Part shown: positions 43,020 through 50,973 of the stretch, in pieces | Layout: every line of letters starts with the position of its first letter | Position numbering within the stretch: position 1 is the first letter of the stretch | Translations under genes and position numbers: made by a program | Notes under the pieces: model-generated | Seen by the model: the letters and a program-made list of their open reading frames with translations, nothing else | Told to the model about the DNA's origin: nothing | Database searches by the model: none | Assembly (NCBI RefSeq): GCF_014639075.1 | Contig: NZ_BMFS01000007.1 | Coordinates: 84,383-148,382 of the forward strand | DNA from: Glycocaulis albus | GTDB taxonomy: Bacteria > Pseudomonadota > Alphaproteobacteria > Caulobacterales > Maricaulaceae | Length of the DNA: 64,000 nt | Reading direction: 5' to 3'

Positions 43020-43240
43020 GGGGCCGATCAGGATCGACGGATGGGTAAAGACGTTGCTTTCGCCCGCATGGGCTCCGTTATCAGCCCATTGTTAAAGTTG
43101 CCAACGACAACTTTGCTGAAGAAGTGCGTCTCGCTGCGTAAGCAGCGCGATCATTTCGCATCTTAAGTCCTCGGCTCTAGCAAGCCGCAGGCGGGGTTCG
43201 GGGGGCGCCTGGCAACAGAAGCCCCCCACTTCATCCGACC
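43020..43240 (+). ncRNA. ssrA: tmRNA coding piece with proteolysis tag (permuted ssrA gene)
   Basis: The 5' end GGGGCCGATCAGGATCGACGG is the canonical tmRNA start (compare GGGGCTGATTCTGGATTCGACGG). The reading frame resumes at GCC (43100) and encodes ANDNFAEEVRLAA with TAA at 43139-43141; with the alanine charged on the RNA the tag is AANDNFAEEVRLAA, close to Caulobacter AANDNFAEEFAVAA. Downstream, GGGGGGC (43200-43206) pairs with GCCCCCC (43221-43227) around GGCAACAGAA, a conserved pseudoknot/hairpin region. The 3' end is approximate. It rescues stalled ribosomes with SmpB and tags products for ClpXP. Confidence 0.93.
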
Positions 43241-43252
43241 TTGAACACCTTG

Positions 43253-43864
43253 TTATCGTTTGCGGGATCGCTGCCCGATCAGCACCGGCAAGAGCTGCGT
43301 CAGCGCCGTGTAGAGGCCCGCCCCCACGGCCCAGCTGAGCGGCACGAACAAGATGCCCAGCACGTCACGCGCATCAGCGTAGTTACCGCCCAGCCCCAGC
43401 ACATAGGCGCCGTTGGCCAGCTGGTAGATACCTGCTGCGTCGGGCGAGATCAGCCGGGCGATACCGGCAATTACCGCAAAAACGGCCGCAGCATAGAGCA
43501 GACCCAGCACGCTGACCGCTGCTGCCGTACCCGGCCCGGACATGGCTCCGTAGCGCAGAGCCTCCACCACCCGCCGAGGATTGAGCGATCGCGCCGCCAG
43601 GCGCGCGGCCTGGGCGGCTATCTCCGACGGAAGGTAATGTCCGGGCGGACCGACAAGATCGAGCGCGCGCGCAACCGTTTCGGCGCTCGCATTGCGGCCG
43701 CCATTCAGGGCGTCAATCACCCGCAGCTCGACCTCGCGGCGGTAATGTCTGGCCACGCTTCGCGGCAGGCGGCCCAGCAGGATATCCGCCTCTTGCATGT
43801 ATTCGGCAGCGAGCGCGCGTGCCGGTTCATGTTCAAGCTCGGTCAGCCGTTCCAATACCGCCAT
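43253..43864 (-). CDS. Membrane protein with N-terminal HAAS-like helical domain
   Basis: A 203-residue protein. Residues ~10-75 (PARALAAEYMQEADILLGRLPRSVARHYRREVELRVIDALNGGRNASAETVARALDLVGPPGHYLPSEI) look like the HAAS signalling domain (DUF1700-type): Y-x-x-x-L ... LP ... EI ... LG-P pattern. The C-terminal half has three hydrophobic segments (GTAAAVSVLGLLYAAAVFAVIAGIARLI, YQLANGAYVLGLGG, LGILFVPLSWAVGAGLYTALTQLL). HAAS proteins usually pair with a PadR regulator, but none is seen here. Downstream of P450 on the same strand with a 95-bp gap. Confidence 0.65.
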   Translation of the reverse strand: MAVLERLTELEHEPARALAAEYMQEADILLGRLPRSVARHYRREVELRVIDALNGGRNASAETVARALDLVGPPGHYLPSEIAAQAARLAARSLNPRRVVEALRYGAMSGPGTAAAVSVLGLLYAAAVFAVIAGIARLISPDAAGIYQLANGAYVLGLGGNYADARDVLGILFVPLSWAVGAGLYTALTQLLPVLIGQRSRKR

Positions 43865-43936
43865 CCCCTGATCTGCGACCTGTTTGTGACGTTAACGCCA
43901 TCACCCGCGCCACGAAAGCCGCGCGGCCTTAAATCT

Positions 43937-43955
43937 CCGGGACTGTTGCACCCGG
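43937..43955 (-). terminator. Possible terminator after the P450 gene
   Basis: CCGGG (43937-43941) and CCCGG (43951-43955) form a short stem with a 9-nt loop; on the minus strand it is followed by AGATTTAAGG. It lies 5 bp beyond the P450 stop. Weak but correctly placed. Confidence 0.4.
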
Positions 43956-43959
43956 ATTA

Positions 43960-45348
43960 TCAGGCCGGTTTGACATTCAAATGAAGTCCGCCAGCGGGAC
44001 GCAAAGTGACCTGCATGGCCAGCTCGACCGGCGGCGCATCGGGACGTGGCGAGATGTCCAGCTCGCGCACCAGCGTCGCCAGCATGATGGCAGCCTCCAT
44101 CATGGCAAACCCCATGCCGATACAGGCGCGCGGCCCACCCCCGAAGGCGAGGAACTGGTAGCGGTCTGTTGGCCGCCGGTCGCGCAGCCAACGGTCAGGG
44201 TCAAAGCGGTCGGGCTCGTCCCACAGCGTTGTGTGGCGGTGCAGGCAATAGAAGGCGAGAAGGGCCACATCTCCCTTGCGGACCGGACGCCCGCAAATCT
44301 CCGTCGCCCGGACGGCACGGCGCGCCACCATCGGCGCGGGCGGATAAAGCCGCATCGCCTCCTCCAGCACCTGCCGGGTGAAGTAGAGCTGCCCCACATG
44401 CTCTGCGGTTGCGGGCCCGCCGCCCAGCACGGCTTTCGCCTCCTCGCGCAGGCGCACCTGTGCCTCTGGCTGGTTGGCCAGCAGGTAGAGCGCCCAGGTC
44501 AGGGCGATGCCGGTGGTTTCATGACCCGCTGCCACAAACGTCATCACGCTGTCGCGGATATCCGTGTCAGACAGGCCCTTGCCCGTTTCCTCGTCCCGAA
44601 CAGTCAGGAGCAGCCCCAGAAGGTCGTTGCCGGGGTCGGACGCCGCCCGCCGCCGGGCAATCTGCCCCTCTACCGCCGTGCGGAAAACCTTTCGTGCCTT
44701 CGCGGCGCGCGCGGTCATCGGGCGCGGCATCCATTCGGGTACCGGCGCCAGATCAGACAGGCGCATGCGCCCGATTTCCTCCAGCAACACCTCGATAGCC
44801 AGCCTTACCTCGCCCCTGTCGAACCCTTCCACGTCGGAAAAAAGCACACGCTCGATAACGGCGAAGGTCGCGTCGCTCATGACACTCATGATTTCGGGTT
44901 TTTGCGGATGCTTCAGCCGCTCCACCGCCATCGCGGCGGCCTCAGCCATGATGGGGGCGAACGGATCGAGACGGCGCTTGAGGAAGGCCGGCTGCAACGT
45001 CATGCGCTGGCGCCGCCAGCTTTCCCCGTGCGCGGTGAGGATCGCATCGCCCAGCACCGGTTTCAGCATGCGCTGTATCAGCGGGGATTTGCGCCAGTCA
45101 TTGAAATTGTCGTGGAGGACGGACTTCATTTCGGCGGGTCCGGACAGATGATGCACCGACCGCCCGAGATACGGCCCCGTCAGGATCGTCTTCTCAAAAA
45201 GCAGCGCCGGAAGGATGGAAAGCGGGTTCTCCCGCATCATCAGACCGGTTTTCAGCAGATTCGTTGGCCTGAGGAGCGGTGTCACCCGCGCTGGCCGAAA
45301 GCCGTCCGTCATATCGGTGTCACGCTGGGCTGGCATGGGATTTTCCAT
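43960..45348 (-). CDS. Cytochrome P450
   Basis: A 462-residue haem monooxygenase without a membrane anchor. The I-helix motif is FVAAGHETTGIALTWALYLLANQ, the K-helix ExxR is VLEEAMRLYPPAPMVARRAV, the PERF-like segment is EPDRFDPDRWL, and the haem loop is FLAFGGGPRACIGMGFAMMEA with the axial cysteine. Such soluble bacterial P450s oxidise fatty acids, terpenoids or alkyl compounds; the sequence resembles the CYP4-like/CYP1xx bacterial branch but no substrate is assigned. No ferredoxin or reductase gene is adjacent. A 126-bp gap separates it from the divergent sspB. Confidence 0.94.
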   Translation of the reverse strand: MENPMPAQRDTDMTDGFRPARVTPLLRPTNLLKTGLMMRENPLSILPALLFEKTILTGPYLGRSVHHLSGPAEMKSVLHDNFNDWRKSPLIQRMLKPVLGDAILTAHGESWRRQRMTLQPAFLKRRLDPFAPIMAEAAAMAVERLKHPQKPEIMSVMSDATFAVIERVLFSDVEGFDRGEVRLAIEVLLEEIGRMRLSDLAPVPEWMPRPMTARAAKARKVFRTAVEGQIARRRAASDPGNDLLGLLLTVRDEETGKGLSDTDIRDSVMTFVAAGHETTGIALTWALYLLANQPEAQVRLREEAKAVLGGGPATAEHVGQLYFTRQVLEEAMRLYPPAPMVARRAVRATEICGRPVRKGDVALLAFYCLHRHTTLWDEPDRFDPDRWLRDRRPTDRYQFLAFGGGPRACIGMGFAMMEAAIMLATLVRELDISPRPDAPPVELAMQVTLRPAGGLHLNVKPA

Positions 45349-45474
45349 ATCCGGATAACTAGCCCAGCAAGGACCGCACGGCTATTGAAGAGTGGCGCAG
45401 CAGTGCTGACCGATTGACGCAAGGAACGCGTCGGCTAGGCTCGGACATGAAAGCTCTAGGCAGGGGGAGACGCG

Positions 45475-45942
45475 GTGAGCAAGGACCTGATGCGGTATGA
45501 CCGGCTGGCGCAGGATGCTTTGCGCGGCGTGATCCGTCAGGCGCTTACCCGAGCGGCGAGCCCGGAGGGTCTGCCCGGCGCCCATCATTTCTACATTTCG
45601 TTCAAGACCTCCGATCCGGGATGCGATATCGATCCGAGCCTGGCGGAAGCCTATCCGGACGAAATGACCGTCGTCCTCGAGCACCAGTTCTGGGATCTTG
45701 CCGCCGAGGCCGACTTCTTCGAAGTGACACTGAAATTCGGCGGCGTTCCGAAATACCTCAAGGTGCCCTATCGCGCGGTCACCCGCTTCCATGATCCGGC
45801 TGTCGGTTTCCACCTGCATTTCGACTATGAGGCACCCGACGCTGCAAACGGAGCCGTGCCCGGCGCTGTTGCCAGCGGTGGCGGCGGAGACGGCGAAGAG
45901 GGCACTGTCGTCAGCCTGGACGCCTTCCGCAAGAAGGACTGA
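45475..45942 (+). CDS. sspB: ClpXP adaptor SspB (alphaproteobacterial type)
   Basis: A 155-residue protein with a GTG start at 45475 preceded by GGGGGAGA. The globular domain includes YDRLAQDALRGVIRQALTRAA, GAHHFYISFKTSDPGCDIDPSLAEAYPDEMTVVLEHQFWDLAAEADFFEVTLKFGGVPKYLKVPYRAVTRFHDPAVGFHLHFD, the SspB ssrA-peptide-binding fold. The tail is Gly-rich and ends in VVSLDAFRKKD, a ClpX-binding XB motif. SspB delivers ssrA-tagged proteins to ClpXP. The tmRNA gene that makes the tag is about 2.2 kb away in this same window. Confidence 0.93.
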   Translation: MSKDLMRYDRLAQDALRGVIRQALTRAASPEGLPGAHHFYISFKTSDPGCDIDPSLAEAYPDEMTVVLEHQFWDLAAEADFFEVTLKFGGVPKYLKVPYRAVTRFHDPAVGFHLHFDYEAPDAANGAVPGAVASGGGGDGEEGTVVSLDAFRKKD

Positions 45943-45968
45943 CCGGGCCAACGGCGCTCAACGGGCCG

Positions 45969-46997
45969 TCAGAACAGCTTCATTGCGCGGAACAGCGCCA
46001 CCTGAAATCCGGCGATCACGAACAGCAGGCCTGTTACAATGGCGAAAGCCCAGGGATTGGCCTCTCCGGGTATTCCGCCCACATTGATCCCGAGCAGCCC
46101 GGTAAGCAGCCCGAGAGGCAGGAAGATGGCTGCCACGACTGATAGCAACAGGGTGTAGCGGTTCATCTTTTCCGCCCGGGCTTCCATGATCTGGTCCTGG
46201 ACCACTCCGGCCCGTTCACGCACGACCTCAAGCTCTTCGAGAATGCGCGTGGTCTTGTCAGCCGCTTCGCGGATACGCGAGCGGTCCTGCTCGTTGAGCC
46301 AGCTCAAATCCTCGATCCCCAAAGTCGTCAGCGCATCACGCTGGGGCCCGATATGCCGGCGCAAGCGGATCGCGCGCCGCCGCAGATCGGCCAATGCGCC
46401 GCGCCCGACCTCCTCACCGTCCAGCAAGGCATCCTCGAAATCGTCGATATTGTCGTGCAGTTCGGCAACCGTCGGTTCCATCCGGTCAGCCAGTCTCTGC
46501 GCCAGCTTGGCGACCAGCTCGCCCGGGCTGACGGGCGCGAGCCCCCGTTCAATCGCCCCGACCAGGTCCCCGACCGCCCGCAAGGGCCGGACCCAGACCC
46601 CGATGACTCGTGAACGCTCCACCCAGAGCCGCACCGACACCATGTCTTCCAGCTGCGCGCCTTCCATGAGGTTCACGCCGCGTAATATTATGATGGCCCC
46701 GTCGCCATGCACTGTACACCGCGGACGGGTGTCCTCAGCCAGCAAGGCCGTAACGAGTACCGGATCCAGCCCGCTCTCATTTTCCAGCCATGGACGGGTT
46801 TGCGGATCGCCCCGGTGAAGATGCACCCAGACAAACGGCGGACGCGCCTTGCCCTTGGTTTCCGGCCGGACCGGCAACCCGGCATCCTCGGCGGCCATTT
46901 CAAGCCTTGCCGGCTCGGCCGCACCGCGCCCGTCCATGGCAAAGCACAGAACAGGCGGAAGCCGGGGCGTATCCGGCGGGGCATCGGTGGGGGCCAT
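45969..46997 (-). CDS. zntB: ZntB-like CorA-family zinc/divalent cation transporter
   Basis: A 342-residue CorA-superfamily channel from the ATG at 46997 (GGGGAGGA upstream). A soluble N-terminal domain (PFVWVHLHRGDPQTRPWLENESGLDPVLVTALLAEDTRPRCTVHGDGAIIILRGVNL) leads to long helices and two C-terminal membrane helices. The pore loop reads GLLGINVGGIPG: the GIN variant with GGIPG is typical of ZntB and differs from the GMN of Mg2+ CorA. ZntB imports Zn2+ coupled to H+ in structural work, though earlier reports described efflux. It ends in KLF 26 bp after the convergent sspB. Confidence 0.88.
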   Translation of the reverse strand: MAPTDAPPDTPRLPPVLCFAMDGRGAAEPARLEMAAEDAGLPVRPETKGKARPPFVWVHLHRGDPQTRPWLENESGLDPVLVTALLAEDTRPRCTVHGDGAIIILRGVNLMEGAQLEDMVSVRLWVERSRVIGVWVRPLRAVGDLVGAIERGLAPVSPGELVAKLAQRLADRMEPTVAELHDNIDDFEDALLDGEEVGRGALADLRRRAIRLRRHIGPQRDALTTLGIEDLSWLNEQDRSRIREAADKTTRILEELEVVRERAGVVQDQIMEARAEKMNRYTLLLSVVAAIFLPLGLLTGLLGINVGGIPGEANPWAFAIVTGLLFVIAGFQVALFRAMKLF

Positions 46998-47025
46998 GAC
47001 CGGTCCTCCCCTCAGCTGGGCGACA

Positions 47026-47433
47026 TCAGGCGGCTTGGGGCACCAGCGGAACAGCACGCACGCGCACCCTTGCGCGCTCGCCTATCACCTTCTCGACATG
47101 GAGGCGTTCCACCTGGCTGTCGTCATGGAAGACGACGCCCGTCAGGGCATCCAGCACCGCCTTGGCGACATTGTCGACATCGTGGACGGGCGAGTTTTCG
47201 GTGCGCTCGATGATGATGGTAACCTCATAGGGTCCCCATTTCGGGCGTACCCGCTTGAACTCGGTGCGGAAAAACTCCCCGATCAGCGTCTTGAAGCGGC
47301 GCGATTGCGAGGTCAGCGCATCGACGCGCAAGTGAAGCGATCCTGTTGGTGTGGCTACCTGCACCTTACCCCTCCCGGACCATTCGAGGCCCTCATCCTG
47401 CAGCACATAGCGGTCAGCGGCTTGATCCGTCAT
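47026..47433 (-). CDS. RusA-like Holliday junction endonuclease
   Basis: A 135-residue protein. The C-terminal half has the RusA catalytic pattern [35 protein letters not shown]: the aspartates of DVDN and FHDDSQV and the invariant lysine of VAKAVLDAL match the D-x-D-N-xx-K ... D-D-xx-V motif. RusA resolves Holliday junctions and is commonly phage-borne; here there are no phage genes nearby, and the gene lies between zntB and fumC, so it looks like a resident chromosomal copy. The N-terminus ([25 protein letters not shown]) is longer than in phage RusA. Activity is unproven. Confidence 0.78.
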   Translation of the reverse strand: MTDQAADRYVLQDEGLEWSGRGKVQVATPTGSLHLRVDALTSQSRRFKTLIGEFFRTEFKRVRPKWGPYEVTIIIERTENSPVHDVDNVAKAVLDALTGVVFHDDSQVERLHVEKVIGERARVRVRAVPLVPQAA

Positions 47434-47533
47434 CGCCCGATGCTACACACCCGATTCGTCATATTCACCAGTGTCCGCGCGCTTTGGCCCTGTGGCAAGC
47501 CGGGCGGACAAATCAGACCCGCTGAGGAACACC

Positions 47534-48925
47534 ATGTCTGCCATGCGCACCGAGACCGACTCCTTTGGCCCGCTTCAGGTTCCTGCCGACAAGTATTATG
47601 GCGCGCAGACGGCCCGCTCGCTGATCAATTTCAAGATTGGCGGACAGACCATGCCCGTCCCGCTGGTGCACGCGCTGGGCGTCGTCAAGCACTGCGCCGC
47701 CAAGGCCAATATGGCGCTGGGCAATATGGACGCGAAACTCGGCGATGCAATTGCCGCCGCCGCACTCGAGGTGGCAGAGGGCAAGCTCGATGATCACTTC
47801 CCGCTCGTGGTCTGGCAGACCGGTTCGGGCACGCAGTCCAACATGAATGCCAATGAGGTGATCTCCAACCGCGCCATCGAGATGCTGGGCGGCGAGATGG
47901 GATCAAAAGACCCGGTGCACCCGAACGACCATGTGAACCGTTCCCAGTCCTCCAACGACACCTTCCCGACGGCCACCCATATTGCCGCTGCGCGCGAGTT
48001 TCACGGCACGCTGGTGCCTGCCCTGAAGACGCTGCGCGACGCGCTGAAAGCCAAGTCTGAGGCCTTCAAGGACATCATCAAGATCGGCCGCACCCATCTG
48101 ATGGACGCAACCCCGCTGACGCTGGGTCAGGAGTTTTCCGCCTATGTCGCCATGGTCGACAATGGCATTCGCCGCGTAGAAGCGGCCCTGCCCGCCCTTT
48201 ATGAGCTCGCTCAGGGCGGCACGGCGGTCGGCACGGGCCTCAACGCCAAGCCCGGCTTTGATGTGAAGTTTGCCGAGGAGGTGGCAAACCTCACCGGCCT
48301 GCCCTTCATAACCGCGCCCAACAAGTTCGAGGCGCTCTCCACCAAGGACGCGCTGGTGGAGGCCCATGGCGCGCTCAATTCGCTGGCCGTGTCGCTTTTC
48401 AAGATCGCCAACGATATCCGCCTGCTGGGCTCCGGCCCGCGCTGCGGCATTGGCGAGCTCGCCCTGCCGGAAAACGAGCCGGGTTCGTCCATCATGCCGG
48501 GCAAGGTGAACCCAACACAGTGCGAGGCGATGACGATGGTCTGCACGCAGGTCATGGGCAATAACGCCGCCGTGACATTTGCCGGCAGCCAGGGCCATTT
48601 CCAGCTCAACGTGTTCAAGCCGGTGATGATCTACAACGTGCTGACCTCCACGCGCCTGCTGGCCGACGCGGCCATCAGCTTCACGGAAAATTGCGTGAAC
48701 GGAATCGAGGCCAATGAGGCACGCATTGCCGACATCATGGAGCGCTCGCTCATGCTGGTAACGGCGCTGGCCCCGAAGATCGGCTATGACAATGCCACCA
48801 CCGTCGCCAAGACCGCACACAAGAACGGCACCACGCTGCGCGAGGAAGCGATCAAGCTCGGCTTTGTCACCTCGGAGGAATTTGACGAGGTGGTGCGCCC
48901 CGAACAGATGATTGGCCCGCGCTAG
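47534..48925 (+). CDS. fumC: Class II fumarate hydratase
   Basis: This TCA-cycle enzyme interconverts fumarate and malate. The 463-residue product starts at the ATG at 47534 (GAGGAAC upstream; the earlier open region is not family-like). Signatures include [113 protein letters not shown] and [15 protein letters not shown] (the fumarase/aspartase signature with catalytic serine). Class II enzymes are iron-independent. The stop overlaps the GTG of the downstream DUF4169 gene. Confidence 0.97.
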   Translation: MSAMRTETDSFGPLQVPADKYYGAQTARSLINFKIGGQTMPVPLVHALGVVKHCAAKANMALGNMDAKLGDAIAAAALEVAEGKLDDHFPLVVWQTGSGTQSNMNANEVISNRAIEMLGGEMGSKDPVHPNDHVNRSQSSNDTFPTATHIAAAREFHGTLVPALKTLRDALKAKSEAFKDIIKIGRTHLMDATPLTLGQEFSAYVAMVDNGIRRVEAALPALYELAQGGTAVGTGLNAKPGFDVKFAEEVANLTGLPFITAPNKFEALSTKDALVEAHGALNSLAVSLFKIANDIRLLGSGPRCGIGELALPENEPGSSIMPGKVNPTQCEAMTMVCTQVMGNNAAVTFAGSQGHFQLNVFKPVMIYNVLTSTRLLADAAISFTENCVNGIEANEARIADIMERSLMLVTALAPKIGYDNATTVAKTAHKNGTTLREEAIKLGFVTSEEFDEVVRPEQMIGPR

Positions 48926-49098
48926 TGGCCGAAATCGTCAATCTGCGTACCGCGCGCAAGCGCAAGGCGAAAGAGGCGGCAGACAGGCACGCTGCCGCCA
49001 ATCGCGCCGCCTTTGGCCAGACGAAAGCTGAGACACAAAAGCGCAAGGCGGAAACGGACAAGGCCGCGCGTGAGCTGGACGGCAAGAAGCGGGAGTAG
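48925..49098 (+). CDS. DUF4169 small charged protein
   Basis: A 57-residue gene starting with GTG that overlaps the fumC stop (TAGTG). The product MAEIVNLRTARKRKAKEAAD, followed by RHAAANRAAFGQTKAETQKR and ending in AARELDGKKRE, is almost entirely helical and strongly charged, matching the DUF4169 pattern (MAEIVNLRxARKxKAR ... ANRxxxGRTKAE ... LDGHR). Such genes are found next to fumC in alphaproteobacteria. Function unknown; the overlap indicates translational coupling to fumarase. Confidence 0.85.
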   Translation: MAEIVNLRTARKRKAKEAADRHAAANRAAFGQTKAETQKRKAETDKAARELDGKKRE

Positions 49099-49116
49099 CT
49101 CGCAGCCGCCTTTTCC

Positions 49117-49208
49117 TCGTCATTCCCGCGCGGGCGGGAATCCAGACGATCATAAAGCTCTGTCAGTTGCGAAGTGGCTCTGGGTTCCCGCCTGCGCGGG
49201 AACGACGA
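49117..49208. repeat. REP-like inverted repeat pair
   Basis: Two head-to-head units, TCGTCATTCCCGCGCGGGCG...GGAATCCAG and its inverted partner CTGGGTTCCCGCCTGCGCGGGAACGACGA, flank about 35 bp. Each unit is itself a GC hairpin. The outer TCGTC/GACGA ends make the whole element palindromic. Elements of the CGTCATTCCCGC type are common intergenic repeats in proteobacteria. It lies between the convergent DUF4169 and TPP-enzyme genes; a related copy is at 59667-59776. Confidence 0.8.
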
Positions 49209-49239
49209 CAGTGGAGGCGGAAAGCGAGCTTACGCCGCC

Positions 49240-50895
49240 CTACGTCCCCCTCAGCCCCGAAATCGTCCGGCCCGGCGCGATCTCTTCCACGTCGCAGATC
49301 AGGTGCAGCAGCGCTGGCTTGCCGCAATTCTTCGCCTGCTCGAACGCGGCGGGAAAATCGTCAAACGACTCTACACGGATGCCTTCGCAGCCGAAGCTTC
49401 TGGCATAGGCGGCAAAGTCCGGATTTTTCAGCTCGGTTCCAGAGACCCGGCCGGGATATTCGCGCTCCTGGTGCATGCGGATCGTGCCATAGGCGCCATT
49501 GTCAGCGACGATGAAGACGACGTTGGCGCCATATTGCGCCGCGGTCGCCAGCTCCTGCCCGCACATCAGGAAACAGCCATCGCCATTCACTGACACGACA
49601 AGCGCATCCGGCTGGGCGATCTTGGCGGCAATGCCGGCCGGTACACCATAGCCCATCGCGCCGGAGGTCGGCCCCAGCTGCGTGCGGCAATGGCGGTGGC
49701 GGTAGAAGCGGTGCAGCCAGGCCGCGTAATTGCCAGCCCCGTTCGTGATGATGGCGTTCTCGGGCAGATTGTCCGACAACCAGCAGAACATTTTTGACAG
49801 GTTGAAGCCGCGCTTCACCTCCACCACCGACGAGAACGCCAGAAACTCCTCGTGCGCGGCGGCCGCCTCCCCCGCCCAGGCCGACGAATCCACCTTGATG
49901 TGGGCCAGCGCGTCCGCAGCGGCCGCCACCGTGGCGTTGATCGCCAGATCAGGCTGGTAGACACGGCCCAGCTCCTGCGCGCCGGGATGGATATGGACAA
50001 GCGTCTGCCCCTCCAGCACGGGCGGTTTCAGGATGGAGTAGCCTGAGGTCGTCATCTCGCCGAGACGCGGGCCGAAAACGATCAGAAGGTCTGCAGCCTT
50101 TACCCGCTCCACCAGCTTCGGATTGGGACCGACGCCGAGATCACCGGCATAGTTCGGGCCCATATTGTTGTAATGGTCTTTCGACCGGAAGGAGCAGGCC
50201 ACCGGCAGATCGTTGTTTTCGGCAAAGCGGCGCGCCTTCTCAACCGTCTCGCCACTCCACTTCGTGCCGCCATAGACCACGAAGGGCCGCTTGGCTTTTA
50301 CCAGCAGACTCTCCAGCTTCGCGATATCACCGGGCGCCGGGGCGGCGTGGGCGATTTCCACACGGCGGATGGCGGGCGCGTCGGCCACTTCTGTCAGCAT
50401 GTCTTCGGGCAGGGCCAGCACCACCGGACCGGGCCGGCCATTCATGGCCGTGGCAAAGGCGCGTGCCATGTATTCGGGCACGCGGGCAGGATCACTGATC
50501 TCGGCGACCCATTTGCACTGGTCGCGGAAGAAATGGGTGTAGTCGATCTCCTGAAAGGCCTCGCGGTCTTTCATGTCACGCGCGACCTGCCCGATCAGCA
50601 GGATCATCGGCGTGGAATCCTGAAAGGCCGTGTGCACGCCCACGCTGGCCTGTGTCGCACCGGGACCGCGCGTGACCATGCAGATGCCGGGACGCCCGGT
50701 CAGCTTGCCATGGGCCTCGGCCATGTTGGCAGCACCCGCTTCCTGGCGGCAGGTGATGAAGCGGAAATCCTTGCCCTTTTCATAGATCGCATCCAGCAGC
50801 GCCAGATAGCTTTCCCCCGGCACGCCGAAAGCCAGATCGGCACCATTGGCAAGCAGGGCATCGGCAAGGTGCCGGGCACCAGTCTGACGGGGCAT
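49240..50895 (-). CDS. Thiamine pyrophosphate enzyme, acetolactate synthase large-subunit-like
   Basis: A 551-residue protein from the ATG at 50895 (AAAGGAAA upstream). N-terminal Pyr domain: TGARHLADALLANGADLAFGVPGESYLALLDAIYEKGKDFRFITCRQEAGAANMAEAHGKLTGRPG with the catalytic glutamate in RQEAGAA; central domain ~190-325; C-terminal PP domain with TPP/Mg motif VSVNGDGCFLMCGQELATAAQYGANVVFIVADNGAYGTI (GDG...N). The family includes acetolactate synthase, oxalyl-CoA decarboxylase, benzaldehyde lyase and related enzymes; QxxxxxP and FAD sites cannot be judged. No small regulatory subunit (ilvH) is adjacent, so it is probably a non-biosynthetic TPP enzyme. Confidence 0.85.
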   Translation of the reverse strand: MPRQTGARHLADALLANGADLAFGVPGESYLALLDAIYEKGKDFRFITCRQEAGAANMAEAHGKLTGRPGICMVTRGPGATQASVGVHTAFQDSTPMILLIGQVARDMKDREAFQEIDYTHFFRDQCKWVAEISDPARVPEYMARAFATAMNGRPGPVVLALPEDMLTEVADAPAIRRVEIAHAAPAPGDIAKLESLLVKAKRPFVVYGGTKWSGETVEKARRFAENNDLPVACSFRSKDHYNNMGPNYAGDLGVGPNPKLVERVKAADLLIVFGPRLGEMTTSGYSILKPPVLEGQTLVHIHPGAQELGRVYQPDLAINATVAAAADALAHIKVDSSAWAGEAAAAHEEFLAFSSVVEVKRGFNLSKMFCWLSDNLPENAIITNGAGNYAAWLHRFYRHRHCRTQLGPTSGAMGYGVPAGIAAKIAQPDALVVSVNGDGCFLMCGQELATAAQYGANVVFIVADNGAYGTIRMHQEREYPGRVSGTELKNPDFAAYARSFGCEGIRVESFDDFPAAFEQAKNCGKPALLHLICDVEEIAPGRTISGLRGT

Positions 50896-50973
50896 GGGGT
50901 TTCCTTTCAGAAAAATTTTTCGTGTCACTGCTAGCCATACTCCCCCGCCCCTGCAAGGGCGGGAAGGCACCGG

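Noticed and set aside
43981..45417. A 478-codon plus-strand frame opposite the P450 gene
   Set aside because: The minus-strand P450 has all haem and I-helix motifs; the opposite product is His/Arg-rich shadow sequence.
47026..47433. Prophage or mobile island around the RusA-like gene
   Set aside because: No integrase, terminase, capsid or lysis gene is nearby and base composition matches the neighbours.
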